From Gemmatimonadota bacterium (lineage in GTDB: Bacteria; Latescibacterota; UBA2968; UBA8231), in contig PATE01000054.1 in the NCBI GenBank assembly GCA_002712305.1, forward strand, positions 42,105 to 82,590: DNA of 40,486 nt, written 5' to 3'. Of this stretch, positions 8,125 to 16,751 are shown in pieces. Under the pieces are notes generated by a model. It was not told the DNA's origin and ran no database searches. It saw only the letters and a list, made by a program, of their open reading frames with translations. The first letter of the stretch is position 1; every line of letters starts with the position of its first letter. The position numbers were made by a program, and so were the translations under genes.

Positions 8125-9297
8125 CTACTCCCCAAGTCGCCGCTGTTCCTCCTCATGCCATTCGGCATCGACCGTGGGCATGGACTCGGGGTCACCTAGT
8201 CCGGCTTCCCGGCGCCAGCGGAGTAGGGGGTGTTCTCGGTCGACCTGCGGCAGATCGATTCGTCGACCATAGGCGGCCGACTCGAAAATGCCGCTGATAA
8301 TCTCGATCACATGGCGGCCTTCGGCACCGCTGCATTCATGGGGGCGTGCTTCGTCGAGGGCGCGAACATACTCCTCCACGAACCAGTAGTCCCCCTCCAT
8401 CATCTGCCCGCCATCCATGCCGTTCATAGCCGTCTCAAAGCTGTCTGGATACAGGGGCTCCAGCTTCTGCCACTGATCTTTGCCGTCCACGGGCAACACG
8501 TGAGGCGTCGGCAACCACCAGGCGGCATGGGGATGCCACAGCAGGCGTCCCTCCGTGCCATAGAGTTCCACCACATGGGCGTCGAGATTGAGTTTGTCGA
8601 AACCATGCTGAAGCAGAGTGCCCGTGACACCATTGCCAAACTGAAGAGAGGCGCTGACCCGGTCGCCGGCGATGGTGCCATTGCCGCGCGGGGCAGGTAG
8701 AACGTCTCGCGGGGTGATCGGTCGCCCGCGTGTGGTGGCGTGGGCCGTTACACTCTGACAGGGGCCGCCAAACTTGATCATCTGCGTCAGCAGATGCGTG
8801 CCGATCTCCATCAGACCAAATCCACCGTAGTATCCTTTGCCACTGGCGTAGATGTATCGCAAGTCACCGATCTTGCCCGCGTCGAAGGCACGAGTGATCG
8901 CTTGAGCCCAGGGATGCACCCGCCACTGGTGGTGGACGGCAATCTGAACACCTTTCTCGTCTGCTTTAGCCGCCACGGCATCCGCCTCGACCAGATCCAT
9001 CGCCATGGGTTTCTCCACATCGATATGAACGCCGTGCTCCAGTACGCGAAGGGCCAGGGGTGCATGCAGGGAGGGCGCCGTCGGAATCGCAACGATGTCG
9101 GGGTGGGTCTGTCGGATCATCTTGTCGAGATCGGTGAATCGGGCCTCCACCTGCAATTCGTCGCTGAGGGCATGGAGTCGGTCTTCCAGCAGGTCACACA
9201 ACCCCACGACCTCGGTCCTTGGATGGGCATGATACACGCGCCCGGCACACGTGCCGCGCGAACGGCAGCCCAGGATCGCAACACGATACGTTTTCAT
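8125..9297 (-). CDS. Gfo/Idh/MocA family oxidoreductase
   Basis: This is a predicted NAD(P)-dependent dehydrogenase acting on a sugar, cyclitol or sugar acid. An N-terminal Rossmann fold carries a GCRSRG nucleotide loop (about residues 10-15). The family's catalytic lysine sits in DVEKPMAMD (E95-K96-P97). The C-terminal alpha/beta domain includes HHQWRVHPW, and GLMEIGTHLLTQMIKFGG in the substrate pocket. The length of 390 residues is normal. There is no Tat or Sec signal, so it is cytoplasmic. The ATG at 9297 follows an AGGTAGGT stretch. It lies 12 bases downstream of a second member of the same family, so the two form a pair. Specificity is unknown. Confidence 0.85.
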   Translation of the reverse strand: MKTYRVAILGCRSRGTCAGRVYHAHPRTEVVGLCDLLEDRLHALSDELQVEARFTDLDKMIRQTHPDIVAIPTAPSLHAPLALRVLEHGVHIDVEKPMAMDLVEADAVAAKADEKGVQIAVHHQWRVHPWAQAITRAFDAGKIGDLRYIYASGKGYYGGFGLMEIGTHLLTQMIKFGGPCQSVTAHATTRGRPITPRDVLPAPRGNGTIAGDRVSASLQFGNGVTGTLLQHGFDKLNLDAHVVELYGTEGRLLWHPHAAWWLPTPHVLPVDGKDQWQKLEPLYPDSFETAMNGMDGGQMMEGDYWFVEEYVRALDEARPHECSGAEGRHVIEIISGIFESAAYGRRIDLPQVDREHPLLRWRREAGLGDPESMPTVDAEWHEEEQRRLGE

Positions 9298-9309
9298 ACC
9301 TACCTGTTC

Positions 9310-10431
9310 TTAAGAGGTTTCGCGACGCCAGACGTCGTATGGATTCTCTCTGTTGGACATGGGGAAACTCACGCGTCCCTTCACGCGCTGCGACTCGTGC
9401 ACGGCCATGACCATCTCGAGGGCGGCCAACGCATCGGCACCGCTGGATGCCTCGATGACATTGCGGTCTTGCTCGATGGCAGTCAGCAGTTCACGCACGA
9501 TCATCAGATTGCTGTGGTGCGTTCGATCACCGGGTGGAATCGCCTCCCAGTCGTCGATCAACACTCGCTCCCAGGCTACTGTCCCATCGGGGATGAACAT
9601 GCCATGCCGGTGGATGTACATCTCTCCATTGGGTGAGTTGCGCAGCGAAAGGATCCCTTTCGTGCCATGGGCCTCAAAACCGAAAGAGCGGCTGTTGACT
9701 CCCGCCTCTGGGTCGGCGGGGCGCGACTCAAAATGGGCGGTGACGCCGTTGGTGAACACGTAATAGGCGGCGAGCCGGTCTCCTGCGATGGATCCGATTC
9801 CCTCCGCACCGTCGTATGCGTCGTCGAGGGTGACATCGCGGTCACCTTGAGAGACGTGGGACTGTGCCCAGGAGACCTCGGCGCCAGCGAAGTAGCGCAT
9901 GCTGTCCATCATGTGCGGTCCCAGTACGGCTAGGTCTTCGGCGCCCGAGCGCCGATCCCACTTGCCCCGTGCCTTGAGCACCTGCAGGTCGCCGATTTCG
10001 CCGGCCTCCACCAGCCTCTTCCCGTATTGCTCATAGGGATTCGCTCGACGATGAGCCACTGCAACCTTCACATTGTGGGTTTCGCACGCTTCGAGCATGG
10101 CATCCGCTTCTGCCAGCGTTGCCGCCAACGGCTTCTCGCAGAAGATGCCGCGAACACCTGCCTCGGCGGCGGCGATGACCATGCGGGCATGGTGCGTGAC
10201 CACCCTCGGACACACATTGACGAGATCGACGCTCTCTTTCTCAAGCATCTCTCGATAGTCTGTGTAGAGATTCGACGCACCTGTTCGTGTTCCCGCATCG
10301 CCGAGTCCCTCCTCGTCCGCGTCGGCAACGGCCACGACCTCCACGTTGGATATGTCTCGATACACCACATCCAGGCCATGACCATAGTTCCCGTTGCCCG
10401 TGTGGCCGATGATGGCGGCTCTATACGTCAT
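9310..10431 (-). CDS. Gfo/Idh/MocA family oxidoreductase
   Basis: This is a second NAD(P)-dependent sugar or cyclitol dehydrogenase of the same superfamily. It has 373 residues from the ATG at 10431, which has AGGAAAG just upstream. The longer frame to 10530 adds a poor N-terminus. The Rossmann loop reads IGHTGNGNYGHG, a less common version of GxGxxG. The catalytic EKP is in GIFCEKPLAAT (E99-K100-P101), and the pocket has LGPHMMDSMRYFAG. It shares little with its neighbour beyond the family pattern, so they probably act on different intermediates. It is the first gene of the minus-strand pair and diverges from the PhyH gene at 10596. Confidence 0.86.
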   Translation of the reverse strand: MTYRAAIIGHTGNGNYGHGLDVVYRDISNVEVVAVADADEEGLGDAGTRTGASNLYTDYREMLEKESVDLVNVCPRVVTHHARMVIAAAEAGVRGIFCEKPLAATLAEADAMLEACETHNVKVAVAHRRANPYEQYGKRLVEAGEIGDLQVLKARGKWDRRSGAEDLAVLGPHMMDSMRYFAGAEVSWAQSHVSQGDRDVTLDDAYDGAEGIGSIAGDRLAAYYVFTNGVTAHFESRPADPEAGVNSRSFGFEAHGTKGILSLRNSPNGEMYIHRHGMFIPDGTVAWERVLIDDWEAIPPGDRTHHSNLMIVRELLTAIEQDRNVIEASSGADALAALEMVMAVHESQRVKGRVSFPMSNRENPYDVWRRETS

Positions 10432-10595
10432 TGTCTTTCCTATCTGTCTTTCCCATATAGCGCGTCGAGGCAGGTTTCCCACACAAACGACCCGCTTGCC
10501 TTTTGCTCGCTTATCTTGTTGCTCACTCACATTCTAAGCAATAGTCCACGACTCACCACGACCCTCCTTTTCGTCTACGACGGAGACGCCTGGCC
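10432..10595. promoter_or_regulatory. Divergent intergenic region, Gfo/Idh pair and PhyH-glycosidase pair
   Basis: This 164-base gap lies between the divergent starts at 10431 and 10596 and should hold both promoters. No good -35/-10 pair is visible. CGTCT (10572-10576) and AGACG (10584-10588) form a small inverted repeat that overlaps the PhyH ribosome site (GGAG, 10582-10585). Five base pairs is too few to claim regulation. Confidence 0.4.
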
Positions 10596-11456
10596 ATGTC
10601 TGACACCTTCGTTCGCCCCTTTCCGGCGCTCACGCCGGCGCAGAGATATCATCTCGATGTCTTCGGGTACGTCGTCATTGAGAACACCCTGACCACGATC
10701 GAAGTAGAGCGCCTGCTGGACGCGATGCAACAACTCAAGGCCGATTTGATTGCCGCCGGAGAGGGTGGGGTCGTGCGAGGCTGCCGCCTGAGTGCGAGAC
10801 ATGAGCACCATTGCCACTTCGCCCATATCCTGGAAGCCGATCCGGCGATCTACGACTACCTCACCCACCCACGACTCGTCGGCCTGGCAGAAGAACTGGT
10901 TGGGGGGTCGGTTCGACTGGAAGAGTCAGAGGCTGTCATCAATCATCGGCCAGATCCGGCACCCGCCCTTGACGCTCCTTACGGTTTCCACACGGGCACG
11001 ATGCCCGATCAGGGAACCTACACCGAGAACGGGTTGTTCCACTGCACGTTCGTCAAGACGCTGACGAACCTCACCGACCTGGGGCCTGATGATGGGGGGA
11101 CGGTCTGCATCGCAGGTAGTCACAAGATCAAGGCGCCGCGTGAGCAGATCATCGCATGCGCCGAGGAAGATCGTTCTCTCGTGCATCAGGTCATTGCACC
11201 GGCGGGTTCGACGCTCCTGTTCGGAGAATCCCTGATCCATGCAACTGGTCACATTCGCTCAGACCGTGAGCGGGTCATCGTGATTGGAGGCTATACGCCC
11301 ACCATGTTCCAGGCATGGAATGGGCAGGAGCCAAGTGCCGCCTTCGTTGAAGCGGCCGAACCTCGGCACCGCGCTCTTCTGTCAGGAAGTGATCGCTGGA
11401 ATTGGCAGCGGCAACACCGGACCCTCGACATGCCCGTTCATCAAGATGCCGACTGA
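10596..11456 (+). CDS. PhyH-family protein with HTG in place of the HxD iron motif
   Basis: The fold is phytanoyl-CoA dioxygenase-like, a double-stranded beta helix of Fe(II)/2-oxoglutarate enzymes. The N-terminus has the usual QRYHLDVFGYVVIEN opening. The core contains DDGGTVCIAGSHK (about 165-177), and the distal ligand region has LIHATGHIRSDRERV (H215, with R224 or R226). Where active dioxygenases have HxD, this protein reads FHTGTMP (H132-T133-G134). Known Fe/2OG halogenases lack the carboxylate at this position, but degenerate or differently coordinated PhyH proteins also occur. Asp138 or another residue might substitute. The length of 286 residues is normal. It starts at an ATG with GGAG ten bases ahead and ends two bases before the glycosidase gene, so the two form an operon. 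Confidence 0.8.
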   Translation: MSDTFVRPFPALTPAQRYHLDVFGYVVIENTLTTIEVERLLDAMQQLKADLIAAGEGGVVRGCRLSARHEHHCHFAHILEADPAIYDYLTHPRLVGLAEELVGGSVRLEESEAVINHRPDPAPALDAPYGFHTGTMPDQGTYTENGLFHCTFVKTLTNLTDLGPDDGGTVCIAGSHKIKAPREQIIACAEEDRSLVHQVIAPAGSTLLFGESLIHATGHIRSDRERVIVIGGYTPTMFQAWNGQEPSAAFVEAAEPRHRALLSGSDRWNWQRQHRTLDMPVHQDAD

Positions 11457-11458
11457 CG

Positions 11459-12973
11459 ATGGAACAACCCAGCATCATCACCGGAGATTTTCAGGTCGAT
11501 GCCCTGCTGCCGGCAGTCCGGTCATTTCTTTCGCAAGACACCGTCGACTACTGCATTGATGGGCAGGTTGTGCACGGGTACCGTAGTTCAGACTGTCCCG
11601 CGCTCTGGATTCGCGATCACTCTGACATGCTGCGCGGGGCACGCTATTTCGATCCGGACATGACCAGTGCCGTGACTCACTTCGCCGAGACTCAACTCGG
11701 CAATGGTTCGTTTCACGACTTCGTCAGCTGCAACATGGATCGGGAGAACTGGACCAAATATGTGCGAGTGCCCGTAGAGGCAGATGTCGAGTATCGTTGG
11801 GTGAAAGCCCTATTTCTCGCATGGCAGGCGACGGGAGACGATGAGTGGATGGCGTCCATGTTGCCCCATGCGGAACGGGCGATGGCCTATATCCAGTCTC
11901 ATCCCTGGCGCTGGAGCCAGGAACATGGTCTGGTCAAGCGCGCGCTGACGATGGACACATGGGATTTCGACTACGTGCGGGCCGATCAGCCGTGGCTCAA
12001 TTTCCAGATCACCGATGAGACGCATTGGGGCATCTTCCACGGTGACAACTCCGGTTACTACGAAGCGTATCGATGTCTGGCACGACTCTATCGGCACCTC
12101 TCAGATGAGGCCGCGGCCAATCGGTGGGAGAAGGAGGCGGCTCAACTGCGGCAGGCAACCAACGACCTGTGCTGGAATGGATCCTTCTATGCGCACCGTG
12201 TGCCCCTGGACGAGTTTCGCATTGATGGCGTGGACGAATCGACACAGTTGAGTCTATCGAATCCTATGGCGATCAATCGAGGATTGGCGTCGTGCGAACA
12301 GGCCCAGGCGATGCTGGATGAGTACATCCAACGGGCACAGGTGGGGTCAAGTTTTGCGCCGTGGTACTCCATCGATCCACCCTTTCCGGATGGGTGCTTC
12401 GGAGACCCACTCCTGGTGGGGGGAGCCTACATCAATGGTGGCATCTTTCCACTGGTGGGTGGCGAACTCGCGCGTGCTGCTTTCGCCAACGGGCGTGAGC
12501 GATTGGGCGTGGAGACTCTACGGCGATACGCCGATCTGATCGCTGCAACCGGGGAGACCTATCTGTGGTATTTTCCGGACGGCCGTCCCTCCTCGGTGGA
12601 AGCCAGTACAAGCCCTGAAGCGACGGCCACCGATGGCTGGGGATCCTCGGCCATACTCTTCGGGTTGGTCGAAGGTCTGGCGGGTGTGACCGATGTGGAT
12701 GCCTGTTTTCGGCGAATCGAGATTTCACCTCGCTGGGCGGCGGCCGAGATCGAAACGGCAAGGGTCCACATGGCTTACGCCGCCAGTGGGGCCGGCGTGG
12801 GCTACGTCTATGAGCAGGGCACGGACGGGTGTCGGTGCTGCCTCTATGCCGATGGCGCGACTGTGCGCTGCTGCCTGCGGGCAAAGACCTGGTGGGGATG
12901 GAAATCGGCGGTCAGCGTGTGGAGTGTGCTCGAACCGTGGTGGGTGAATCGGTCTATGCGGATGCGGATCTGA
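11459..12973 (+). CDS. Six-hairpin (alpha/alpha)6 glycosidase-like protein, C-terminus frameshifted
   Basis: This is a predicted glycoside hydrolase of the six-hairpin clan (GH63/GH78/amylo-glucosidase-like); the exact family is uncertain. Helical-barrel landmarks include CPALWIRDHSDMLRGARYF near the N-terminus, DETHWGIFHGDNSGYYEA mid-protein, NGGIFPLVGGELARAAF, and a late DGWGSSAILFGLVEGLAGV. Beta-rich residues follow. The open frame gives 504 residues but ends in an unnatural Trp/Arg-rich tail (KTWWGWKSAV...). A shift of one base at about 12863-12876 leads into the tail LPAGKDLVGMEIGGQRVECA... ending ELRFT at 13014, which looks native. The full product would be about 518 residues. No signal peptide is seen. 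It follows the PhyH gene by two bases. Confidence 0.7.
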   Translation: MEQPSIITGDFQVDALLPAVRSFLSQDTVDYCIDGQVVHGYRSSDCPALWIRDHSDMLRGARYFDPDMTSAVTHFAETQLGNGSFHDFVSCNMDRENWTKYVRVPVEADVEYRWVKALFLAWQATGDDEWMASMLPHAERAMAYIQSHPWRWSQEHGLVKRALTMDTWDFDYVRADQPWLNFQITDETHWGIFHGDNSGYYEAYRCLARLYRHLSDEAAANRWEKEAAQLRQATNDLCWNGSFYAHRVPLDEFRIDGVDESTQLSLSNPMAINRGLASCEQAQAMLDEYIQRAQVGSSFAPWYSIDPPFPDGCFGDPLLVGGAYINGGIFPLVGGELARAAFANGRERLGVETLRRYADLIAATGETYLWYFPDGRPSSVEASTSPEATATDGWGSSAILFGLVEGLAGVTDVDACFRRIEISPRWAAAEIETARVHMAYAASGAGVGYVYEQGTDGCRCCLYADGATVRCCLRAKTWWGWKSAVSVWSVLEPWWVNRSMRMRI

Positions 12974-13009
12974 CCGTCGACGGCCAGACCATCGTCGAAC
13001 TGCGGTTCA

Positions 13010-13026
13010 CCTGACCCGTGGTCAGG
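13010..13026. terminator. Weak hairpin at the native glycosidase stop
   Basis: CCTGAC (13010-13015) and GTCAGG (13021-13026) form a perfect six-pair stem with a CCGTG loop. It spans the TGA at 13012-13014 that ends the shifted frame. It lies in the convergent gap before the minus-strand PhyH gene. No T-tract follows on either strand, so termination is only a guess. Confidence 0.3.
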
Positions 13027-13055
13027 CCCGCTTCGTCATCAGGCCCCAACCCCCG

Positions 13056-13907
13056 TCAGACCTGCTCCCAGCGACTGGGTGCCATGCCGCGTTCGCCACG
13101 TCCCATGTCGTCGGTTTTGTTCGTCGCATCGAAGTCCCACTCGCGTGTATTCGGGTCACCGAACAAGGGCCGCACGCGCTCGGGCAGGGCAGCCACACGC
13201 TGTTCATCCCAAGCCTCCACCTCTGCGATAGGCCCCGCCCAGGCAGGCCGATAGGCGATGGCCAGCATGGAGCGCTCCTTGGCGCCTGTGTTGGGCAGCG
13301 TACCGTGGAAGACACGGTGATTGAGAAACAACGCTGACCCCGCCCGACACGGCACAACGACCTCCTCCGGATGTGACTCGTAGCGGCTGTACGGATTCGC
13401 CTGAGCGTGCAGACTCAGATGGGACCGGGGCACCACACGGAAGGGCGAAACGTCGAGAGTGAGATCGTCGAGATAGTAGAGGACGCGGATCGTCGCAGGA
13501 CACGAACCATTCAGGCCGAAGATCTTCGATCCATAGGGCTGGCCATCCGTGTGCAGGCTGATCCCGGGCGTACCAGGTTCAGAACGGTCGTAGCCGTAAC
13601 TCAGAAACAGGATCTGATCTCCAAAGACGGCGCGCAGCAGTTCGAGGGTAGGCTCGTGAGCGATCAGGTCCGTCGCAGGACCCCCTTCCCACTGAACATC
13701 TCTGCGACCACGTTGGTGAGGGCTGTAGTCGCGCGGGACCGTCTCCCATGTCGCGGCCTGTGTCTTCAGGCGTGCCAGATGGTCTTCATCCAGCAGATCC
13801 GGGACGATCAGATACCCTTCCAACTCGATCTGCCGGATTCGATCTCCCAGGCTCAGCGCCGCCCAGTCCCGATCGTCGATTTGGATGTCATTCGTCTGTT
13901 TCTCCAT
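13056..13907 (-). CDS. PhyH-family Fe(II)/2-oxoglutarate dioxygenase
   Basis: This is a predicted oxygenase hydroxylating a small organic substrate with 2-oxoglutarate as co-substrate. The active site looks complete: SLHTDGQ (H119-T120-D121), FHGTLPN (H201) and KERSM (R212, for the co-substrate carboxylate). The core SPFRVVPRSHL strand is typical of the family. It has 283 residues from the ATG at 13907, which has GGAGG seven bases ahead. A GTG directly before it is in frame but too close to that site. The ATG shares one base with the stop of the upstream gene (TGATG), so it is coupled to the unknown carbohydrate-binding-like protein. Family members are too diverse for the substrate to be named. 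Confidence 0.85.
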   Translation of the reverse strand: MEKQTNDIQIDDRDWAALSLGDRIRQIELEGYLIVPDLLDEDHLARLKTQAATWETVPRDYSPHQRGRRDVQWEGGPATDLIAHEPTLELLRAVFGDQILFLSYGYDRSEPGTPGISLHTDGQPYGSKIFGLNGSCPATIRVLYYLDDLTLDVSPFRVVPRSHLSLHAQANPYSRYESHPEEVVVPCRAGSALFLNHRVFHGTLPNTGAKERSMLAIAYRPAWAGPIAEVEAWDEQRVAALPERVRPLFGDPNTREWDFDATNKTDDMGRGERGMAPSRWEQV

Positions 13908-15313
13908 CACAGAACCTCCACCTCGATATCATCAAACCAACTGCTTCCCACACCATCCTGTCGCAGAGAGATCTCGACAGCACTTGCCTCTGGGGGTGGG
14001 GGACCGGTGATCTCCAGTCGCAGTTGAGTCCAATCCGCATCGCCGCGGACATAGTCCGTCACACGGATGGGATACCGCTCGGGTACATTGAAGATAATCC
14101 AGCGAAGCCCCAGGCACGCGCCGCGGCCGACGAGATCTCTGGTCTTGACCCAGACACTGACGCGCAGTCCCGTCGATTGACGCCATCGCTGGGTGAAGGC
14201 TCCCTCGCCCTCCCTGTCCATCGACCACAGACTGACACCCGGTCGTTCTCGTTCGATCTTCAGGCTGTGGTCGTCACTACGACCCGTATCATGGCACCAG
14301 TCTGCCCCTTCTCCCTGGGGGAGCCATGGCCAGGGGCCAGGATCTCCCGCGGATTCGTTTAGTTTCTGCCCCCGAGAGAAACTCGACAGTCTCTCGTAGG
14401 CGGGCAGTTCCTCGAATCCACCAAACTCGACCGCCGGGGGACGGGGCGCTGTCTGTCGCATCTTCTGCACGACGGGTGGCGGGCAGAGGCGCACCCGAAA
14501 GCGCTCGCTGATGTCGCTGTAGAGCTCATCACGCGAGTACTGACCGGCCAGATGGATGTCGTAGCCCCAGTTGCACACGCCCACCCGCGTGCGCGCCGCC
14601 GAAGCGCCGACAAACTGAAAAGCGGGACTCGGCACCGTGTCGGTGGCATCGGCCAGCACGAAATACGAATCGGCGGCGAACTGCTCGGGCCTGGTGATCC
14701 CGGTGGCCAGGTGATTGAGGGGCATCTGCCACGCCGACCCGTCAGTCGATTGGGCCAGGAGGCGATCATACCCCCGTCCACTCCACGCGCCATCGAACTC
14801 AATCGTCGGTGCGGGGATATCGGTGAACCAGGGGTCACTGTACTCGAAGGAATGGCTCTCTACTCCGGGAAGATCAAATGTCTCCGGCGCATGGAGCTCC
14901 AAGTGGCAGGCAAATTCGTACACATAGCTGCCATCTTCCTCATCATACGTGATGTCGATGATCCGGCGTGATGTGGCGACCCCCCCGGGGTCGGCGGTGA
15001 TGACGGTGAGTCTCAGGTGACCTGAGCCTCGGCCCTCGACACTTACATCGACCACATCGGAGGTGATGATGTCCCGTCCCAGAACCCAGTACAGATGAAC
15101 ACCATCCACGAGTGGTTTCTGGTGTGGGGCCAGCGAGAGGGATCGCAGTAGAATTGGGCGGGGGTTCTTGTTGAAGTACCGCAGATTCTGTTCCGGTTGC
15201 TCTACCTCCACATGTTGTAGTTCGGCGATGGGCTGGTCACCATCATGGATCCATTCCGGGCCGGCGGTGACACCACCGCGGGTCTTGAGATCAAAACTGG
15301 GACTATGCGTCAT
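13907..15313 (-). CDS. Unrecognised protein with a jelly-roll, carbohydrate-binding-like C-terminus
   Basis: The protein has 468 residues from the ATG at 15313 (MTHSPSFDLK). I cannot assign a family to the first 340 or so residues. They are rich in beta-strand-like sequence, Trp and Tyr, and refer to no obvious catalytic motif. The last 120 residues look like a galactose-binding-type jelly roll: HSLKIERERPGVSLW, a TGLRVSVWVKTRDL strand, then DWTQLRLEITGP, and a final GSSWFDDIEVE signature common in CBM-like domains. No signal peptide is visible, and the longer frame to 15376 does not add one. It lies 22 bases downstream of the GH4 gene and overlaps the next PhyH gene by one base. That suggests a role in handling a glycoside or glycan. 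Confidence 0.6.
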   Translation of the reverse strand: MTHSPSFDLKTRGGVTAGPEWIHDGDQPIAELQHVEVEQPEQNLRYFNKNPRPILLRSLSLAPHQKPLVDGVHLYWVLGRDIITSDVVDVSVEGRGSGHLRLTVITADPGGVATSRRIIDITYDEEDGSYVYEFACHLELHAPETFDLPGVESHSFEYSDPWFTDIPAPTIEFDGAWSGRGYDRLLAQSTDGSAWQMPLNHLATGITRPEQFAADSYFVLADATDTVPSPAFQFVGASAARTRVGVCNWGYDIHLAGQYSRDELYSDISERFRVRLCPPPVVQKMRQTAPRPPAVEFGGFEELPAYERLSSFSRGQKLNESAGDPGPWPWLPQGEGADWCHDTGRSDDHSLKIERERPGVSLWSMDREGEGAFTQRWRQSTGLRVSVWVKTRDLVGRGACLGLRWIIFNVPERYPIRVTDYVRGDADWTQLRLEITGPPPPEASAVEISLRQDGVGSSWFDDIEVEVL

Positions 15314-15335
15314 TTTTTGATGGACCACCGTCGTG

Positions 15336-16708
15336 TTACGCGTCCCACATGCGTGGCATGCGGAAGGCCTTGCCATTCTTGAAGAAACTGCCCATCTCGT
15401 GGGCGGCGATCATTTCGTCACACATCTTGCGGATATCATCGATCGACAGTTCCGCGGAGGTGTGCGGGTCGAGCATGGCTGCCTGATACACGGCATCTCT
15501 GTTGCGTTGGAATACAGCATCCAGCGTGACCAACTGCGTACTGATGTTGGTTCGATTCAGACCCGCACACTGCTCTGGAAGGTCACCGACGAAGGTGCCC
15601 TGAACACCATTTCGATCGACGAGGTAGGCGATCTCGACGACGCAGTTGTGGGGCAGGTTGGTAATGTAATTGCCATCGTTGAGGATGTTTCCGCCGATCC
15701 GATAGGGGATGTCGGTCTCCATGGCCTCCATGATGTAGGAACCATACTCGTGAGTACGGGTATGGCTCAGTTTCGCATTCCGTGTCAGTTCCTTGCTCTG
15801 CGTCTTCCAGCGTTCGATCTGCCGAATACAGCGCCGTGGGTATTCATCCAGCGGAATATTGAACTCCTCGATCAGTTCAGGATAGTTGGATTTGATCCAA
15901 TAGGGCATGTATTCGGAACTGTGTTCGGAGGACTCGGTGATGTAGTAACCGAAGTGGCGCATCAACTCCAGGCGCACCATGTCGCGGGGCTTGTCAGCCC
16001 CCTTCTTGCGGGCCTCGCGCACGATCCGAGCGGCACGACGCCTGATCTCCGGATAGAGGTCCTTTTCGCCATCGGTGATCTCCAGCAGCCATGCCTGATG
16101 ATTGATGCCGGCGATCTTCCACTGCAGGTCCCTGGCGGGGGGCATGCCGACGTATTCGAGCAAGCGAGGTGCGCAGACCTGAACCGAATGACACAACCCG
16201 ACGCCCAGGATGCCGGTTCCACGCAGGAGCGCACCGGTGACGGCGCACATGGGATTGGTACAGTTGAGGAACCACGCATCCGGACAGACCTGCTCCATAT
16301 CCTGACCGAAGGCCATCACGCGGGTGCCGTTCGCAGCGTGCGGAATAGACCACCGATGCCGATCGTATCGGCAATGGTCTGGCGCAGGCCGTATTTCTTC
16401 GGGATCTCGAAATCGATGACCGTCGACGGCTCATAACCACCGACCTGGATCGCATTGACCACGTAGGTGGCGTCTTTCAGCGCCGCCTTGCGCTGGGGTT
16501 TTCCAAGATGGGCCGTGATTTTCGCCCGGCCCTTGTTCGTATTCCGATTCAGCGTCTGAAGCATCTTCTTGGATTGGCGGAGGCGTTTCCCCTCGATGTC
16601 ATACAGCGCGATGTGGGCATCGTGAAGAGCGGGGCTGAGCATGGTGTCGCCGAGGATATTCTTGGCAAACACCGAAGAGCCCGCGCCCATGAAGGTGATC
16701 TTCGACAT
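15336..16708 (-). pseudogene. GH4 NAD-dependent glycosidase (MelA-like), split by a frameshift
   Basis: GH4 enzymes cleave glycosides by transient oxidation at C3 with NAD and a divalent metal. Two abutting frames make one protein of about 457 residues, normal for the family. Frame one (16708 to 16316) has the NAD loop GAGSSVFAKNILGD and VVNAIQVGGYE, then stops after RTLRTAPA. Frame two (16319 to 15336) continues with FGQDMEQVCPDAWFLNCTNPM, the metal-binding GLCHS, GINHQAWLL, and a conserved end. Either an extra CG in CCCGCGTGATGG or a missing base at about 16316-16325 breaks the frame. The start at 16708 has AGGAAG nine bases upstream. If not a sequencing indel, the enzyme is inactive, because half one lacks the metal site. 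I do not think the halves are two subunits. Confidence 0.85.
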
Positions 16709-16751
16709 GGCTTACGACTTCCTCTGCAGTTGATGTCTCAACACGGGTGTC

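Noticed and set aside
15333-16436. 367-codon plus-strand ORF antisense to GH4
   Set aside because: It is long only because the GH4 frame is rich in codons whose complement lacks stops. No domain or start site is evident.
15336-16708. GH4 halves as two separate subunits
   Set aside because: Neither half is complete and they join seamlessly into the normal GH4 length. The second half starts at a GTG only by chance.
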